Assembly (NCBI GenBank): GCA_026713405.1
Contig: JAPOON010000866.1
Location: 1-10,211 of the forward strand
Length of the DNA stretch: 10,211 nucleotides
Source: Gammaproteobacteria bacterium
GTDB lineage: Bacteria; Pseudomonadota; Gammaproteobacteria; Pseudomonadales; Azotimanducaceae_A
Direction: 5' to 3'
Every line of letters begins with the position of its first letter. Position 1 is the first letter of the stretch. The notes below the pieces were generated by a model. That model worked only from the letters and a program-made list of their open reading frames with translations. It was not told the DNA's origin and did not search any database. Of the stretch, positions 1 to 5,943 are shown piece after piece. Made by a program: the position numbers and the translations under genes.

Positions 1-2
1 CC

Positions 3-122
3 CTTCGGGCGAAGTATGGGCTGGCGATGCGGCTTCTGGACATCGGTGCCAGGCTCACTGGCCGCTTTCACAAGCGCGCCTATATTAGTGTCAAGCTAAC
101 CGAAGAAGCTGGGGCGGGGTAG
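3..122 (+). CDS. 3' end of an unidentified protein-coding gene (partial)
   Basis: The third forward frame is open from the window edge to a TAG at 120-122 and gives 39 residues beginning LRAKYGLAMRLLDIGARL and ending in KLTEEAGAG. The composition looks like a real protein tail: an amphipathic basic helix, many codons ending in G or C, and no low-complexity sequence. The other two forward frames also stay open for about 90-100 bases, so the frame choice rests on residue composition only. No family is recognised. The start and most of the gene lie left of the window. Confidence 0.35.
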   Translation, partial: LRAKYGLAMRLLDIGARLTGRFHKRAYISVKLTEEAGAG

Positions 123-490
123 GCGACGGACGATCGTCTGCGGCGATTGCCGGACGATGTCGCAACTTACATCGTCAATCCAGGCCCAACTGCCGCTCCA
201 AGTCTGCAATCCGGGCTTCCTCTTGCAGCGGGCCGTGGATGGGTGCGCGGGACTGTACCATGGGGATGGGCACTGCCGGCGGTGCCGGCGGCACGAAGCA
301 TCGTGTGGCCCGGTTGCAGAACGGGCCCTGCAACTTGCCAAGGATGCAGTGCGGGTTATGCCGGCGATCTACTCCATGTTTCGTGCGAATTCGTCAGAAA
401 CAGGCAAACGACAAAGCGGCAAAGAACGATTCGGAAACGTTGCACTCATCAGCCTCGGCCGCACTGGATCGCGGGATCGGTTCGCCGTCT
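123..490. other. Intergenic stretch without a supportable gene
   Basis: About 370 bp separate the partial left-hand gene from the 3' end of the marR-like gene. A minus-strand frame is open from about 396 down to a TGA at 175-177. Its end reads like a coiled-coil tail (QEEARIADLERQLGLD). It has no ATG start beyond a short internal one, and its longest GTG-started product would be 39 residues (from 294). It could be the remnant of a decayed gene, but nothing identifies it. No tRNA, terminator with a T-run or copy of the 15-bp operator was found here. Confidence 0.4.
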
Positions 491-991
491 TCAGGTGCGA
501 GCGGTTCTGCCTTTTGCCCGTTTCCCTTCGAGTTCGGCCTGCAACTCATCCCCGTCCGCAACAACCGGCCCCCAGTCTGCGGTCAGCAATCGCCGGAACG
601 CGCGAAGATCGGCGGCCGTTGCCCGTGTCCGCCTGGCCATCAGTTCCGACAGCGCATGGAGGGCTTCGAGGGCCGCGGTGCGTATGTCGGCGGAAGAATC
701 GGTCAATCCGTACTGGATGCGCCGGGGGTCGTTCGGGTGTTGCCGCTGTTCCACCAGGCCGGACTCGATGAGCAGCTTGGTCATCTGGTGGACGTTCTGG
801 CGGGTGAGGCCCATCTCGCGCGCGATGTCGGCAGGCGAGTGCACGCCGCTGGCGATGTAAACCAGTATCAGCGACTGGGTGCGGTGCACCGGGGTGAAAC
901 CCTGCGATGCGAGTACGTTCTGCAGGCTGTTGTCGAACCAGTCCAGGGCCTTTACCAGCCCGGCGATCAGGTGCCATTCAACGTTTTGCAT
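491..991 (-). CDS. MarR-family transcriptional regulator
   Basis: This encodes a 166-residue winged helix-turn-helix regulator of the MarR type, normally a dimer whose DNA binding is relieved by a small, often aromatic ligand. The DNA-binding part is clear. The helix-turn-helix spans roughly residues 53-77 (PADIAREMGLTRQNVHQMTK), and the wing follows at about 79-97 with the family hallmark D-P-R-R at 88-91. Length is normal for the family, with a somewhat long polar, basic C-terminal tail. The ATG at 989-991 has no convincing Shine-Dalgarno sequence. No in-frame ATG, GTG or TTG exists between it and the TGA that lies inside the operator, so this start is the only reasonable one. Its promoter carries the 15-bp site shared with the CMD and VOC genes, which suggests autoregulation and control of the neighbouring catabolic genes. 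The ligand is unknown. Confidence 0.92.
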   Translation of the reverse strand: MQNVEWHLIAGLVKALDWFDNSLQNVLASQGFTPVHRTQSLILVYIASGVHSPADIAREMGLTRQNVHQMTKLLIESGLVEQRQHPNDPRRIQYGLTDSSADIRTAALEALHALSELMARRTRATAADLRAFRRLLTADWGPVVADGDELQAELEGKRAKGRTART

Positions 992-1089
992 TTGCGATTG
1001 CCGTCGTACCTTGCGCTTCGGCAGACCAGGCGCGGTGCGCGCAGGTCGCCGGAGTGTCCTCGTTCCCTTTCCGGATGCCGGACTGAGCG

Positions 1090-1104
1090 GTCAATTTGAT
1101 TGAC
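1090..1104 (-). promoter_or_regulatory. Operator copy 1, overlapping the marR -10
   Basis: On the minus strand this reads GTCAATCAAATTGAC, an inverted repeat GTCAAT/ATTGAC around a 3-bp centre. It covers the -10 hexamer completely, so a bound protein would block RNA polymerase. It is identical to the sites at 3672-3686 and 3845-3859. That the MarR protein binds it is inferred from proximity, size and symmetry. Confidence 0.65.
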
Positions 1105-1122
1105 GGGAACGGCCACTGTCAA
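1094..1122 (-). promoter_or_regulatory. Sigma-70-type promoter of the marR-like gene
   Basis: On the minus strand a perfect -35 TTGACA (1122 to 1117) is followed after exactly 17 bp by TCAAAT (1099 to 1094) as the -10. The predicted transcript starts near 1087, giving a leader of about 96 nt before the marR ATG. The leader contains a small hairpin, TCCGG-ATG-CCGGA (1070-1082). The same -35, spacing and -10 recur before the CMD and VOC genes, which strengthens the call. The promoter is read from sequence only. Confidence 0.65.
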
Positions 1123-1134
1123 CTGGAAATTCGG

Positions 1135-1437
1135 ATGGGGAAATCCGGATGCGGGAAGTCGCCGGCCCAACGGCGCGTTGGTCGCATTGGCTTGCCCGTG
1201 CCAGGCCACATACACAGGAACCCTGTACCTCGATGCCCATGCGCTTCCAGTGGAGACGCCGATTGCAGGAAACCAGTAATATTTGAGCGGACTTCCGGGC
1301 GGCGGGTTCCCACGGCGGGCTCCAACGACGGGTAGGCGCGCTCCGCTGGACAAGAATGGCCGCAGGCTGAACGGGACGAATGGGGCCGGTCTGAACCCGG
1401 CCGGTAACTGTGACACGGATTCGAGGGGGTGCGAACG
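1135..1437. other. Long leader / intergenic region upstream of the aldehyde dehydrogenase
   Basis: About 300 bp between the marR promoter and the aldehyde dehydrogenase start carry no convincing gene, no copy of the 15-bp operator and no good sigma-70 promoter pair. TAATAT at 1277-1282 could serve as a -10 but has no acceptable -35 at 16-18 bp. A 6-bp hairpin GGCCGG-TCTGAAC-CCGGCC lies at about 1384-1402, some 35 bp before the start codon. The promoter of the aldehyde dehydrogenase therefore remains unidentified. Confidence 0.4.
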
Positions 1438-2811
1438 ATGAACAAGACGGTCGAACTGATCTCTCCGATCGACGGATCGGTGTATCTCACTCGCGAGGTC
1501 GTGTCCCGGGATGCGGCGTTCGCGGCGGCGGAACGCGCGCGCAGGGCGCAGCCGGGCTGGGCTGCCCGCCCACTTGAGGAACGTGTGGCGCTGGTGCGCC
1601 TTGCGAACGAGATCGTCGGGCAGTCGGTCGACCGCATGGCGGTCGAACTCGCCCACCAGATGGGCCGGCCCGTTCGTTACGGCGGCGAGTATTACGGATT
1701 CGACGAACGGGTGACCTACATGGCCGACGTCGCTGCCGATGCGCTGGCGCCGCTGGTTGTGGAAGACAGCGACCGGTTCCGCCGCATGATCAAGCGCGTG
1801 CCGTGGGGGACGGTGCTGGTTGTCGCACCCTGGAACTACCCGTACATGACCGCCATCAACACGGTCGCGCCCGCGCTGATTGCCGGAAACACCGTCATTC
1901 TGAAGCACGCGAGCCAGACGCTTCAGGTCGGCGAGCGCATGGCCGAGGCCTTCCACGAGGCGGGCGTTCCCGAAGACGTCTTGCAGAACCTCGTTCTCGA
2001 TCACCAAACCACCTCGGCGCTGATCGCGGAGCGGGCGGTGCACTTCGTGAACTTCACCGGCTCGGTCGGTGGAGGCCAGGCCATGGAGCGCGCGGCGGCC
2101 GGAACCTTCATCCCGGCGTCCACCGAACTCGGCGGCAAGGACCCGGGCTATGTCCGCGCCGATGCCGACATCGATGCCGCGGTCGATACGCTGATGGACG
2201 GCGCCATGTACAACGCGGGCCAGTGCTGCTGCGGCATCGAGCGAATCTACGTGCAGCAGCCGCTGTTCGGCGCCTTTGTCGAAAAAGCCGTCGCCTGGGC
2301 GGGCGCGCAGAAACTCGGCAACCCGCTCGATCAGGAGACCACCATGGGGCCGATGGCCAGCATCCGTTTCGCGCAGGAAGTGCGCGCGCAGATCGACGAG
2401 GCCCGGGCGCAGGGCGCGAAGGTGCACGTCGAACCGATGGCTGCCGACGACGGTGGCGCCTACGTCACGCCGCAGGTGCTCACGAACGTGACGCACGACA
2501 TGCGGGTGATGCGCGAGGAGACCTTCGGCCCCTCCGTCGGCATCATGCCCGTGCACGATGACGAGGAGGCCGTTCGCCTCATGAACGACAGTCAGTTCGG
2601 CCTGACGGCATCGATCTGGACGGCAGACACCGACGCCGCGGAAGCCCTCGGCGAGCGCATCGAGACCGGCACGGTGTTCATGAACCGCTGCGACTATCTG
2701 GACCCGGCCCTGTGCTGGACCGGCTGCAAGGACACCGGCCGCGGCGCCGGCCTCTCCGTGCTGGGCTATCAGTCACTCACCCGGCCGAAGTCCTTCCATC
2801 TGAAACAGTAG
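1438..2811 (+). CDS. NAD(P)-dependent aldehyde dehydrogenase
   Basis: This is a 457-residue member of the aldehyde dehydrogenase superfamily, which oxidises an aldehyde to the carboxylic acid with NAD(P)+ in the cytoplasm. All key elements are visible: PWN with the oxyanion asparagine N133, cofactor-binding lysine K156 (ILKH), the FTGSVGGG turn, general-base E230 in TELGGKDP, and catalytic C264 in NAGQCCCG. The late EETFGP motif follows. The E-to-C distance of 34 residues equals that in human ALDH2 (E268/C302), and both proteins have three consecutive cysteines. Length is close to the shorter, succinate-semialdehyde-dehydrogenase-like (Sad/YneI) group. The ATG at 1438 is preferred over an in-frame GTG at 1429 because a purine run (GAGGGGG, 1423-1429) sits 8 nt before it. 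Inference: it oxidises an aldehyde intermediate of the cluster's pathway. The substrate cannot be read from sequence. Confidence 0.93.
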   Translation: MNKTVELISPIDGSVYLTREVVSRDAAFAAAERARRAQPGWAARPLEERVALVRLANEIVGQSVDRMAVELAHQMGRPVRYGGEYYGFDERVTYMADVAADALAPLVVEDSDRFRRMIKRVPWGTVLVVAPWNYPYMTAINTVAPALIAGNTVILKHASQTLQVGERMAEAFHEAGVPEDVLQNLVLDHQTTSALIAERAVHFVNFTGSVGGGQAMERAAAGTFIPASTELGGKDPGYVRADADIDAAVDTLMDGAMYNAGQCCCGIERIYVQQPLFGAFVEKAVAWAGAQKLGNPLDQETTMGPMASIRFAQEVRAQIDEARAQGAKVHVEPMAADDGGAYVTPQVLTNVTHDMRVMREETFGPSVGIMPVHDDEEAVRLMNDSQFGLTASIWTADTDAAEALGERIETGTVFMNRCDYLDPALCWTGCKDTGRGAGLSVLGYQSLTRPKSFHLKQ

Positions 2812-2875
2812 GGCCCCGGTGGAACGGGCATGGACCGTTGGTTCAGCGTCAGGGACCGGCGCATGGCTCAATGCA

Positions 2876-2889
2876 GCGGGCAAACCCGC
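2876..2889. terminator. Weak hairpin between convergent genes
   Basis: GCGGG-CAAA-CCCGC forms a short stem-loop in the 158-bp gap between the 3' ends of the aldehyde dehydrogenase and the CMD-family gene. There is no T-run on either strand, so intrinsic termination is doubtful. No better terminator was found in this gap. Confidence 0.2.
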
Positions 2890-2969
2890 CGTGCGCCCTC
2901 ATCGCGGCCATCCGGGCGTCGGTGGTCAGACTGCCCGCGGCGCCCGTTTCCGCGCCGTGAAACTGCCCG

Positions 2970-3638
2970 TCAGGAACTGTCCTTGCCGGAACTCGTCCAG
3001 GCAGACCCGGCCCAGTCGGCCTTCTCGCCCTCGGCGGGAATGGGCACCTCGCGGATGCGCTCGTCCACGTCGTCGTATTCCAGCCGCAGCGCCTTGCACA
3101 TCACCGCGTGCAGGTTGTAGCCCAGGCAGTGGTAGGTGAGTTCCAGTATGTCCTCGTCCGAGAGATGCTCGTGCAGCGCGTTGAACAAGTCGTCGGAGGC
3201 GCGCCCGCCCTGCAGGATCAGGGCATCGGCCCAGGCCAGAACCGCCCGTTCCTTCGCATCGAAGCAGTCCGCCACCTGCCAGTTGGGGATGGCGGCGATC
3301 TTCTCTTCCGGCAAGCCGAAGCGGCGCGCCGCCTTGCAGTGCTGGGAGAATACGAACTGGCTGCCCTGGGCGTAGCCGGTTCGAAGAATGCCCAGTTCGC
3401 GCACCTTGGGGTCGAGCTGGCTGATGCTTTTCTCCGCGAACATGCCGAACATGCCGAAGTGGCTGGTGGCGTGATCGAACACGTAGGGAACCAGTGCGAA
3501 CACCGTCCACCAGTTTCCGGGCGTGCCGGTGGCCGTACCCGGTTCCGCCACCGGGTCCCGGTCACCGAACAATGCCTCGTAATATTTGCGAACGTTCTCG
3601 GTTGCGTCTGCGAGCGGAACTTCTCTCAGCCTCGGCAT
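2970..3638 (-). CDS. Carboxymuconolactone decarboxylase (CMD/AhpD-like) family protein
   Basis: This encodes a 222-residue, all-helical protein of the CMD/AhpD superfamily. Members include decarboxylases of aromatic ring-cleavage lactones, thiol peroxidase partners and many uncharacterised enzymes of catabolic clusters. The family core is seen at about residues 79-115: the VRELGILRTGYAQGSQF helix, then SQHCKAARRFGL with H100, then PEEKI. Where many CMD proteins have Y-E-W-x-x-H, this one has F-V-F-S-Q-H, so the usual glutamate is V96. The AhpD CxxC pair is also absent, with only C101 present. Two ATGs lie close together (3644 and 3638). AAGGAG at 3646-3651 is 7 nt from the second and 1 nt from the first, so 3638 is chosen. 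The gene has its own promoter with the shared operator and is divergent from the VOC gene. The reaction is unknown, but a role in degrading a cyclic compound is likely. Confidence 0.86.
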   Translation of the reverse strand: MPRLREVPLADATENVRKYYEALFGDRDPVAEPGTATGTPGNWWTVFALVPYVFDHATSHFGMFGMFAEKSISQLDPKVRELGILRTGYAQGSQFVFSQHCKAARRFGLPEEKIAAIPNWQVADCFDAKERAVLAWADALILQGGRASDDLFNALHEHLSDEDILELTYHCLGYNLHAVMCKALRLEYDDVDERIREVPIPAEGEKADWAGSAWTSSGKDSS

Positions 3639-3671
3639 GGTCATTCTCCTTCCCGGACAGTGAATCGAAGA

Positions 3672-3686
3672 GTCAATTTGATTGAC
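3672..3686 (-). promoter_or_regulatory. Operator copy 2, overlapping the CMD-gene -10
   Basis: On the minus strand this is GTCAATCAAATTGAC, identical to copies 1 and 3. It has the same orientation and register relative to its gene and covers the -10. Binding by the MarR-family protein encoded at 491-991 is inferred. Confidence 0.67.
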
Positions 3687-3704
3687 GGGAAAGTGCCCTG
3701 TCAA
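3676..3704 (-). promoter_or_regulatory. Sigma-70-type promoter of the CMD-family gene
   Basis: On the minus strand, TTGACA (3704 to 3699), 17 bp, then TCAAAT (3681 to 3676). The transcript would start near 3669, about 30 nt before the start codon. The -35 lies inside a second small dyad, CCTGT-TG-ACAGG. The promoter and the bases upstream of the -35 (GAATTTCC) closely match those of the marR promoter. Confidence 0.67.
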
Positions 3705-3826
3705 CAGGAAATTCCGGCACGCTCGGAATCCGTTCCGCGCCAAACCCGCAAACGGCGCCGGCAGGCAAGTCGGAGGCGCAGCCGCATGCCCGGCCGAGTC
3801 AGGGTACCGACGCTGGCCGCCAGCCA

Positions 3827-3855
3827 TTGACATTCGTCCGGAAAGTCAATCAAAT
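3827..3855 (+). promoter_or_regulatory. Sigma-70-type promoter of the VOC gene (and probably the MFS gene)
   Basis: TTGACA at 3827-3832, a 17-bp spacer, then TCAAAT at 3850-3855. The transcript would begin near 3862, leaving about 23 nt before the VOC ATG. The architecture is the same as in the marR and CMD promoters, but the DNA upstream of the -35 is not similar, so the shared element is the operator-promoter core. Confidence 0.67.
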
Positions 3856-3859
3856 TGAC
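3845..3859 (+). promoter_or_regulatory. Operator copy 3, overlapping the VOC-gene -10
   Basis: GTCAATCAAATTGAC in the sense orientation of the VOC gene, identical to copies 1 and 2 and covering the -10. The two operators of this divergent region (copies 2 and 3) are about 158 bp apart, so they control separate promoters. A looped complex between them is possible but speculative. Confidence 0.67.
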
Positions 3860-3884
3860 GGCAGTTCGCGAAGGGGATCGGCAC

Positions 3885-4427
3885 ATGCCAGCCAACGAAA
3901 AGTTCGAGATTCAGGGCATCAATCACCTTGCACTGGTGTGCAGGGACATGAAGAAGACGGTGGACTTCTACTCCGGGGTTCTGGGCATGCCGCTCACCAA
4001 GACCATCGATCTGCCGGCTGGCATGGGCCAGCACTTCTTTTTCGACATCGGCAACGGCGACATGCTGGCCTTTTTCTGGTTTCCCGATGCGCCGGAGAGC
4101 CTGCCCGGCGTTACCCACGCGGAAAACCTGGTGGGCGGCGGCAGCATTACCTCCGCGCATGCATCGATGAATCACGTCGCCTTCAACGTGCCCGGGGAGA
4201 AAATCGACGAGTATCAGCGGAAGCTGCGCGAGGCGGGCGTCGATGCCACCGCCGTGGTCAACCACGACGATTCGGAAACCCAGGCCAGCCCGTCCCTCAC
4301 CGATACGACTTTCGTGCGGTCGATCTATTTCAAGGACCCGGACGGCATCCTGCTGGAGTTTGCCGCCTGGACCCGCGAACTCGACGAAAGGGACGTCAAT
4401 TCGGAGCCGATGAGCGTCGAAGCCTGA
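3885..4427 (+). CDS. VOC-superfamily (glyoxalase/extradiol-dioxygenase fold) metalloprotein
   Basis: This 180-residue protein has the paired beta-alpha-beta-beta-beta modules of the vicinal oxygen chelate superfamily. Module 1 begins GINHLALVCRDMKKTVDFY and carries H14. Module 2 begins MNHVAFNVP and carries H97. The protein ends its core with KDPDGILLEF, carrying E158. H14, H97 and E158 fit a 2-His-1-Glu metal site. Length matches single-pair VOC proteins such as glyoxalase I or bleomycin/fosfomycin-resistance types. It is shorter than two-domain type I extradiol dioxygenases (about 290 residues), so ring cleavage is possible but not shown. The ATG at 3885 has GAAGGGG 8 nt upstream. An in-frame TTG at 3855 lies inside the operator and is rejected as a start. 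The MFS gene follows after 28 bp, so the two are probably co-transcribed. Confidence 0.88.
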   Translation: MPANEKFEIQGINHLALVCRDMKKTVDFYSGVLGMPLTKTIDLPAGMGQHFFFDIGNGDMLAFFWFPDAPESLPGVTHAENLVGGGSITSAHASMNHVAFNVPGEKIDEYQRKLREAGVDATAVVNHDDSETQASPSLTDTTFVRSIYFKDPDGILLEFAAWTRELDERDVNSEPMSVEA

Positions 4428-4441
4428 CCCGGCGCGCCGGG
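4428..4441. repeat. Perfect 14-bp palindrome between the VOC and MFS genes
   Basis: CCCGGCGCGCCGGG begins directly after the VOC stop codon and fills half of the 28-bp gap to the MFS start. It could form a GC-only hairpin in the mRNA, reducing expression of the transporter relative to the VOC gene or helping reinitiation. There is no T-run, so it is not a normal terminator. Confidence 0.5.
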
Positions 4442-4455
4442 CACGACATTCCCCC

Positions 4456-5793
4456 ATGAACAACGGCAGCAGGCTGTATGCCTGGTATGTGGTCGCTGTG
4501 CTGCTCGTCGCGCAGATCTTCGCGTTCCTCGACCGCATGATCATGGGGCTGCTGGTCGGCCCCGTGCGCGAGACCTTCCAGATCTCCGATACCCAGTACA
4601 GCCTGCTGGCCGGGCTCGCCTTCTCGCTGTTCTACGCCATCATGGGTCTGCCGCTGGCGCGCATCGCCGACAGCAGGAACCGCCGCAATCTCATCGTTGC
4701 CGGCATTGCCGTGTGGAGCGCGATGACGGCGCTCTGCGGGCTGGCGAAAAACTTCTGGTCGCTGTTCCTGGCCCGGGTGGGCGTCGGCGTGGGGGAGGCG
4801 GCGCTGGGGCCGGCTGCCTATTCCATGATCAGCGACTACTTCCCGAAGTCGCTGCTGGCCCGCGCCCTGAGCGTCTACATGATCGGCGTGACCCTGGGCT
4901 CGGGGTTCGCCTACATCCTGGGCGGTGCCGTTGTGGCCCTGGTGCAGGACATGGGCGCCATCGAGGTGCCCGTGCTGGGGCAGATGTACGGCTGGCAGCT
5001 CACCTTCTTCATCGTGGGGGTGCCGGGCCTGCTGGTGGCCCTGTGGATGCGCGCGACGGTGCGCGAGCCGGCCCGGAAGGGCATCGGCGCCGGTTCCGCC
5101 GACTCGATTCCCCTCAGGGAGGTGGTGGCCTACATCGTCGAACGCCGGGCCGCTTATTTTCATCACATCTTCGGCGTTTCCATCTACATCATGGTGGTCT
5201 ATGCGCTGAATCTCTGGGGCCCGACCTATTTCATCCGGACGTTCGACTACGGCCGTGCCGAGGCGGGCCTGGTCTTCGGCATCCTCATGATCCTGGCCGG
5301 TACGGCGGGCCTGCTGGTGGCCGGTTTCGGGGCAGACCGCTGGTTTGCCCGCGGCCGGCTCGATGCCTACCCGCGCACCATACTGATCAGCATGGTCTGC
5401 ATGATCCCCAGCGCGGGCATGCTCGGCTTCGTCACGAGCGACATCCTGGGCATCGTATTCATGTCGCTGGCGGTGTTCCTTTCCGCGGTGCAGGGCGGCA
5501 TCGCCGGGGGCACCCTGCAACTCATGTCGCCTAACCGCATGCGGGGCCAGATCATGGCGGTCTACCTGCTGGTGGGAAACCTCATCGGCCTGGGGCTCGG
5601 CCCGACAGTCGTGGCCGCCACCACCGACTACGTGTTCGGGTACGATGCCGCGGTCGGCAAGTCCATCGCCCTCTGCGCCGTGGTCATCTGCCCGGTGGGC
5701 GCCTACATCCTCTGGCGCGGCCTCGGGCCGGTGCGGCGGCAGATCGAGGAGCGCCAGGCGCTGGAGGCTGGGGAGGCTGCGGCCGCTGCTTGA
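4456..5793 (+). CDS. Spinster-like major facilitator superfamily (MFS) transporter
   Basis: This encodes a 445-residue inner-membrane protein with about 12 hydrophobic segments, the usual MFS size. TM1 (about residues 10-30) ends in FAFLDR, the 'YLDR'-type motif of the spinster-like branch. The loop after TM2 holds a motif-A variant, GLPLARIADSRNRRN (64-78). A third typical stretch is ARVGVGVGEAALGPAAYS followed by MISDYFP. Such proteins move small organic molecules by proton-coupled transport and are common in sphingomonad and gammaproteobacterial catabolic clusters. The direction and substrate here are unknown; uptake of the cluster's growth substrate is the favoured inference. The ATG at 4456 follows CCCCC and has no Shine-Dalgarno sequence. 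Translation probably depends on coupling to the VOC gene 28 bp upstream. Confidence 0.9.
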   Translation: MNNGSRLYAWYVVAVLLVAQIFAFLDRMIMGLLVGPVRETFQISDTQYSLLAGLAFSLFYAIMGLPLARIADSRNRRNLIVAGIAVWSAMTALCGLAKNFWSLFLARVGVGVGEAALGPAAYSMISDYFPKSLLARALSVYMIGVTLGSGFAYILGGAVVALVQDMGAIEVPVLGQMYGWQLTFFIVGVPGLLVALWMRATVREPARKGIGAGSADSIPLREVVAYIVERRAAYFHHIFGVSIYIMVVYALNLWGPTYFIRTFDYGRAEAGLVFGILMILAGTAGLLVAGFGADRWFARGRLDAYPRTILISMVCMIPSAGMLGFVTSDILGIVFMSLAVFLSAVQGGIAGGTLQLMSPNRMRGQIMAVYLLVGNLIGLGLGPTVVAATTDYVFGYDAAVGKSIALCAVVICPVGAYILWRGLGPVRRQIEERQALEAGEAAAAA

Positions 5794-5814
5794 CGCACCC
5801 GGCATTTTGCGCGC

Positions 5815-5900
5815 CATTGATCCCGGCTCCTCCCGGGAGGGGCGCCGATTGACGCCGGCTCCTCCCCGGAGGGGTTCCGATTGACGCCGGCACCTCGCTT
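5815..5900. repeat. 32-bp tandem repeat, about 2.6 units, with GC-rich hairpins
   Basis: The element ATTGA(T/C)(C/G)CCGGC(T/A)CCTC recurs at 5816, 5848 and 5880, exactly 32 bp apart. Units 1 and 2 are nearly full length and contain snap-back cores (perfect palindrome CCTCCCGGGAGG at 5829-5840; imperfect in unit 2). Unit 3 breaks down after about 20 bp. The array starts about 20 bp after the MFS stop and may act as a transcription attenuator. Unit 3 also supplies the TTGACG used as the -35 of the next gene. Confidence 0.75.
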
Positions 5901-5909
5901 TCGTAAATT
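5881..5909 (+). promoter_or_regulatory. Putative promoter of the flavin monooxygenase gene
   Basis: TTGACG (5881-5886), 17 bp, TAAATT (5904-5909). It would start transcription near 5916, close before the coding region. The -35 comes from the last unit of the 32-bp repeat. It is weaker than the three TTGACA promoters, but the 17-bp spacing and the adjacent operator-like site support it. Read-through from the VOC-MFS transcript is an alternative. Confidence 0.45.
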
Positions 5910-5917
5910 GGATTGAC
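5903..5917. promoter_or_regulatory. Degenerate operator copy 4
   Basis: GTAAATTGGATTGAC matches the reverse-orientation operator GTCAATTTGATTGAC at 13 of 15 positions, with the ATTGAC half intact and the other half changed to GTAAAT. It overlaps the -10 and the expected transcription start of the flavin monooxygenase gene. Binding by the same regulator would put this gene in the same regulon, probably at lower affinity. Confidence 0.5.
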
Positions 5918-5943
5918 GTAATCCACCCTTGGTGAGCCAGACC

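Noticed and set aside
147..1099. Several plus-strand open frames across and opposite the marR-like gene
   Set aside because: They overlap the MarR gene in antisense and lack domains and ribosome-binding sites.
967..2556. 529-codon open frame on the minus strand opposite the aldehyde dehydrogenase
   Set aside because: It is antisense to a clear aldehyde dehydrogenase, is rich in Arg/His/Gly/Ala as expected for shadow frames in GC-rich DNA, and has no recognisable domain.
3855..3884. TTG start extending the VOC protein by 10 residues
   Set aside because: The TTG lies within the operator and before the predicted transcription start, whereas ATG 3885 has a good Shine-Dalgarno at 8 nt.
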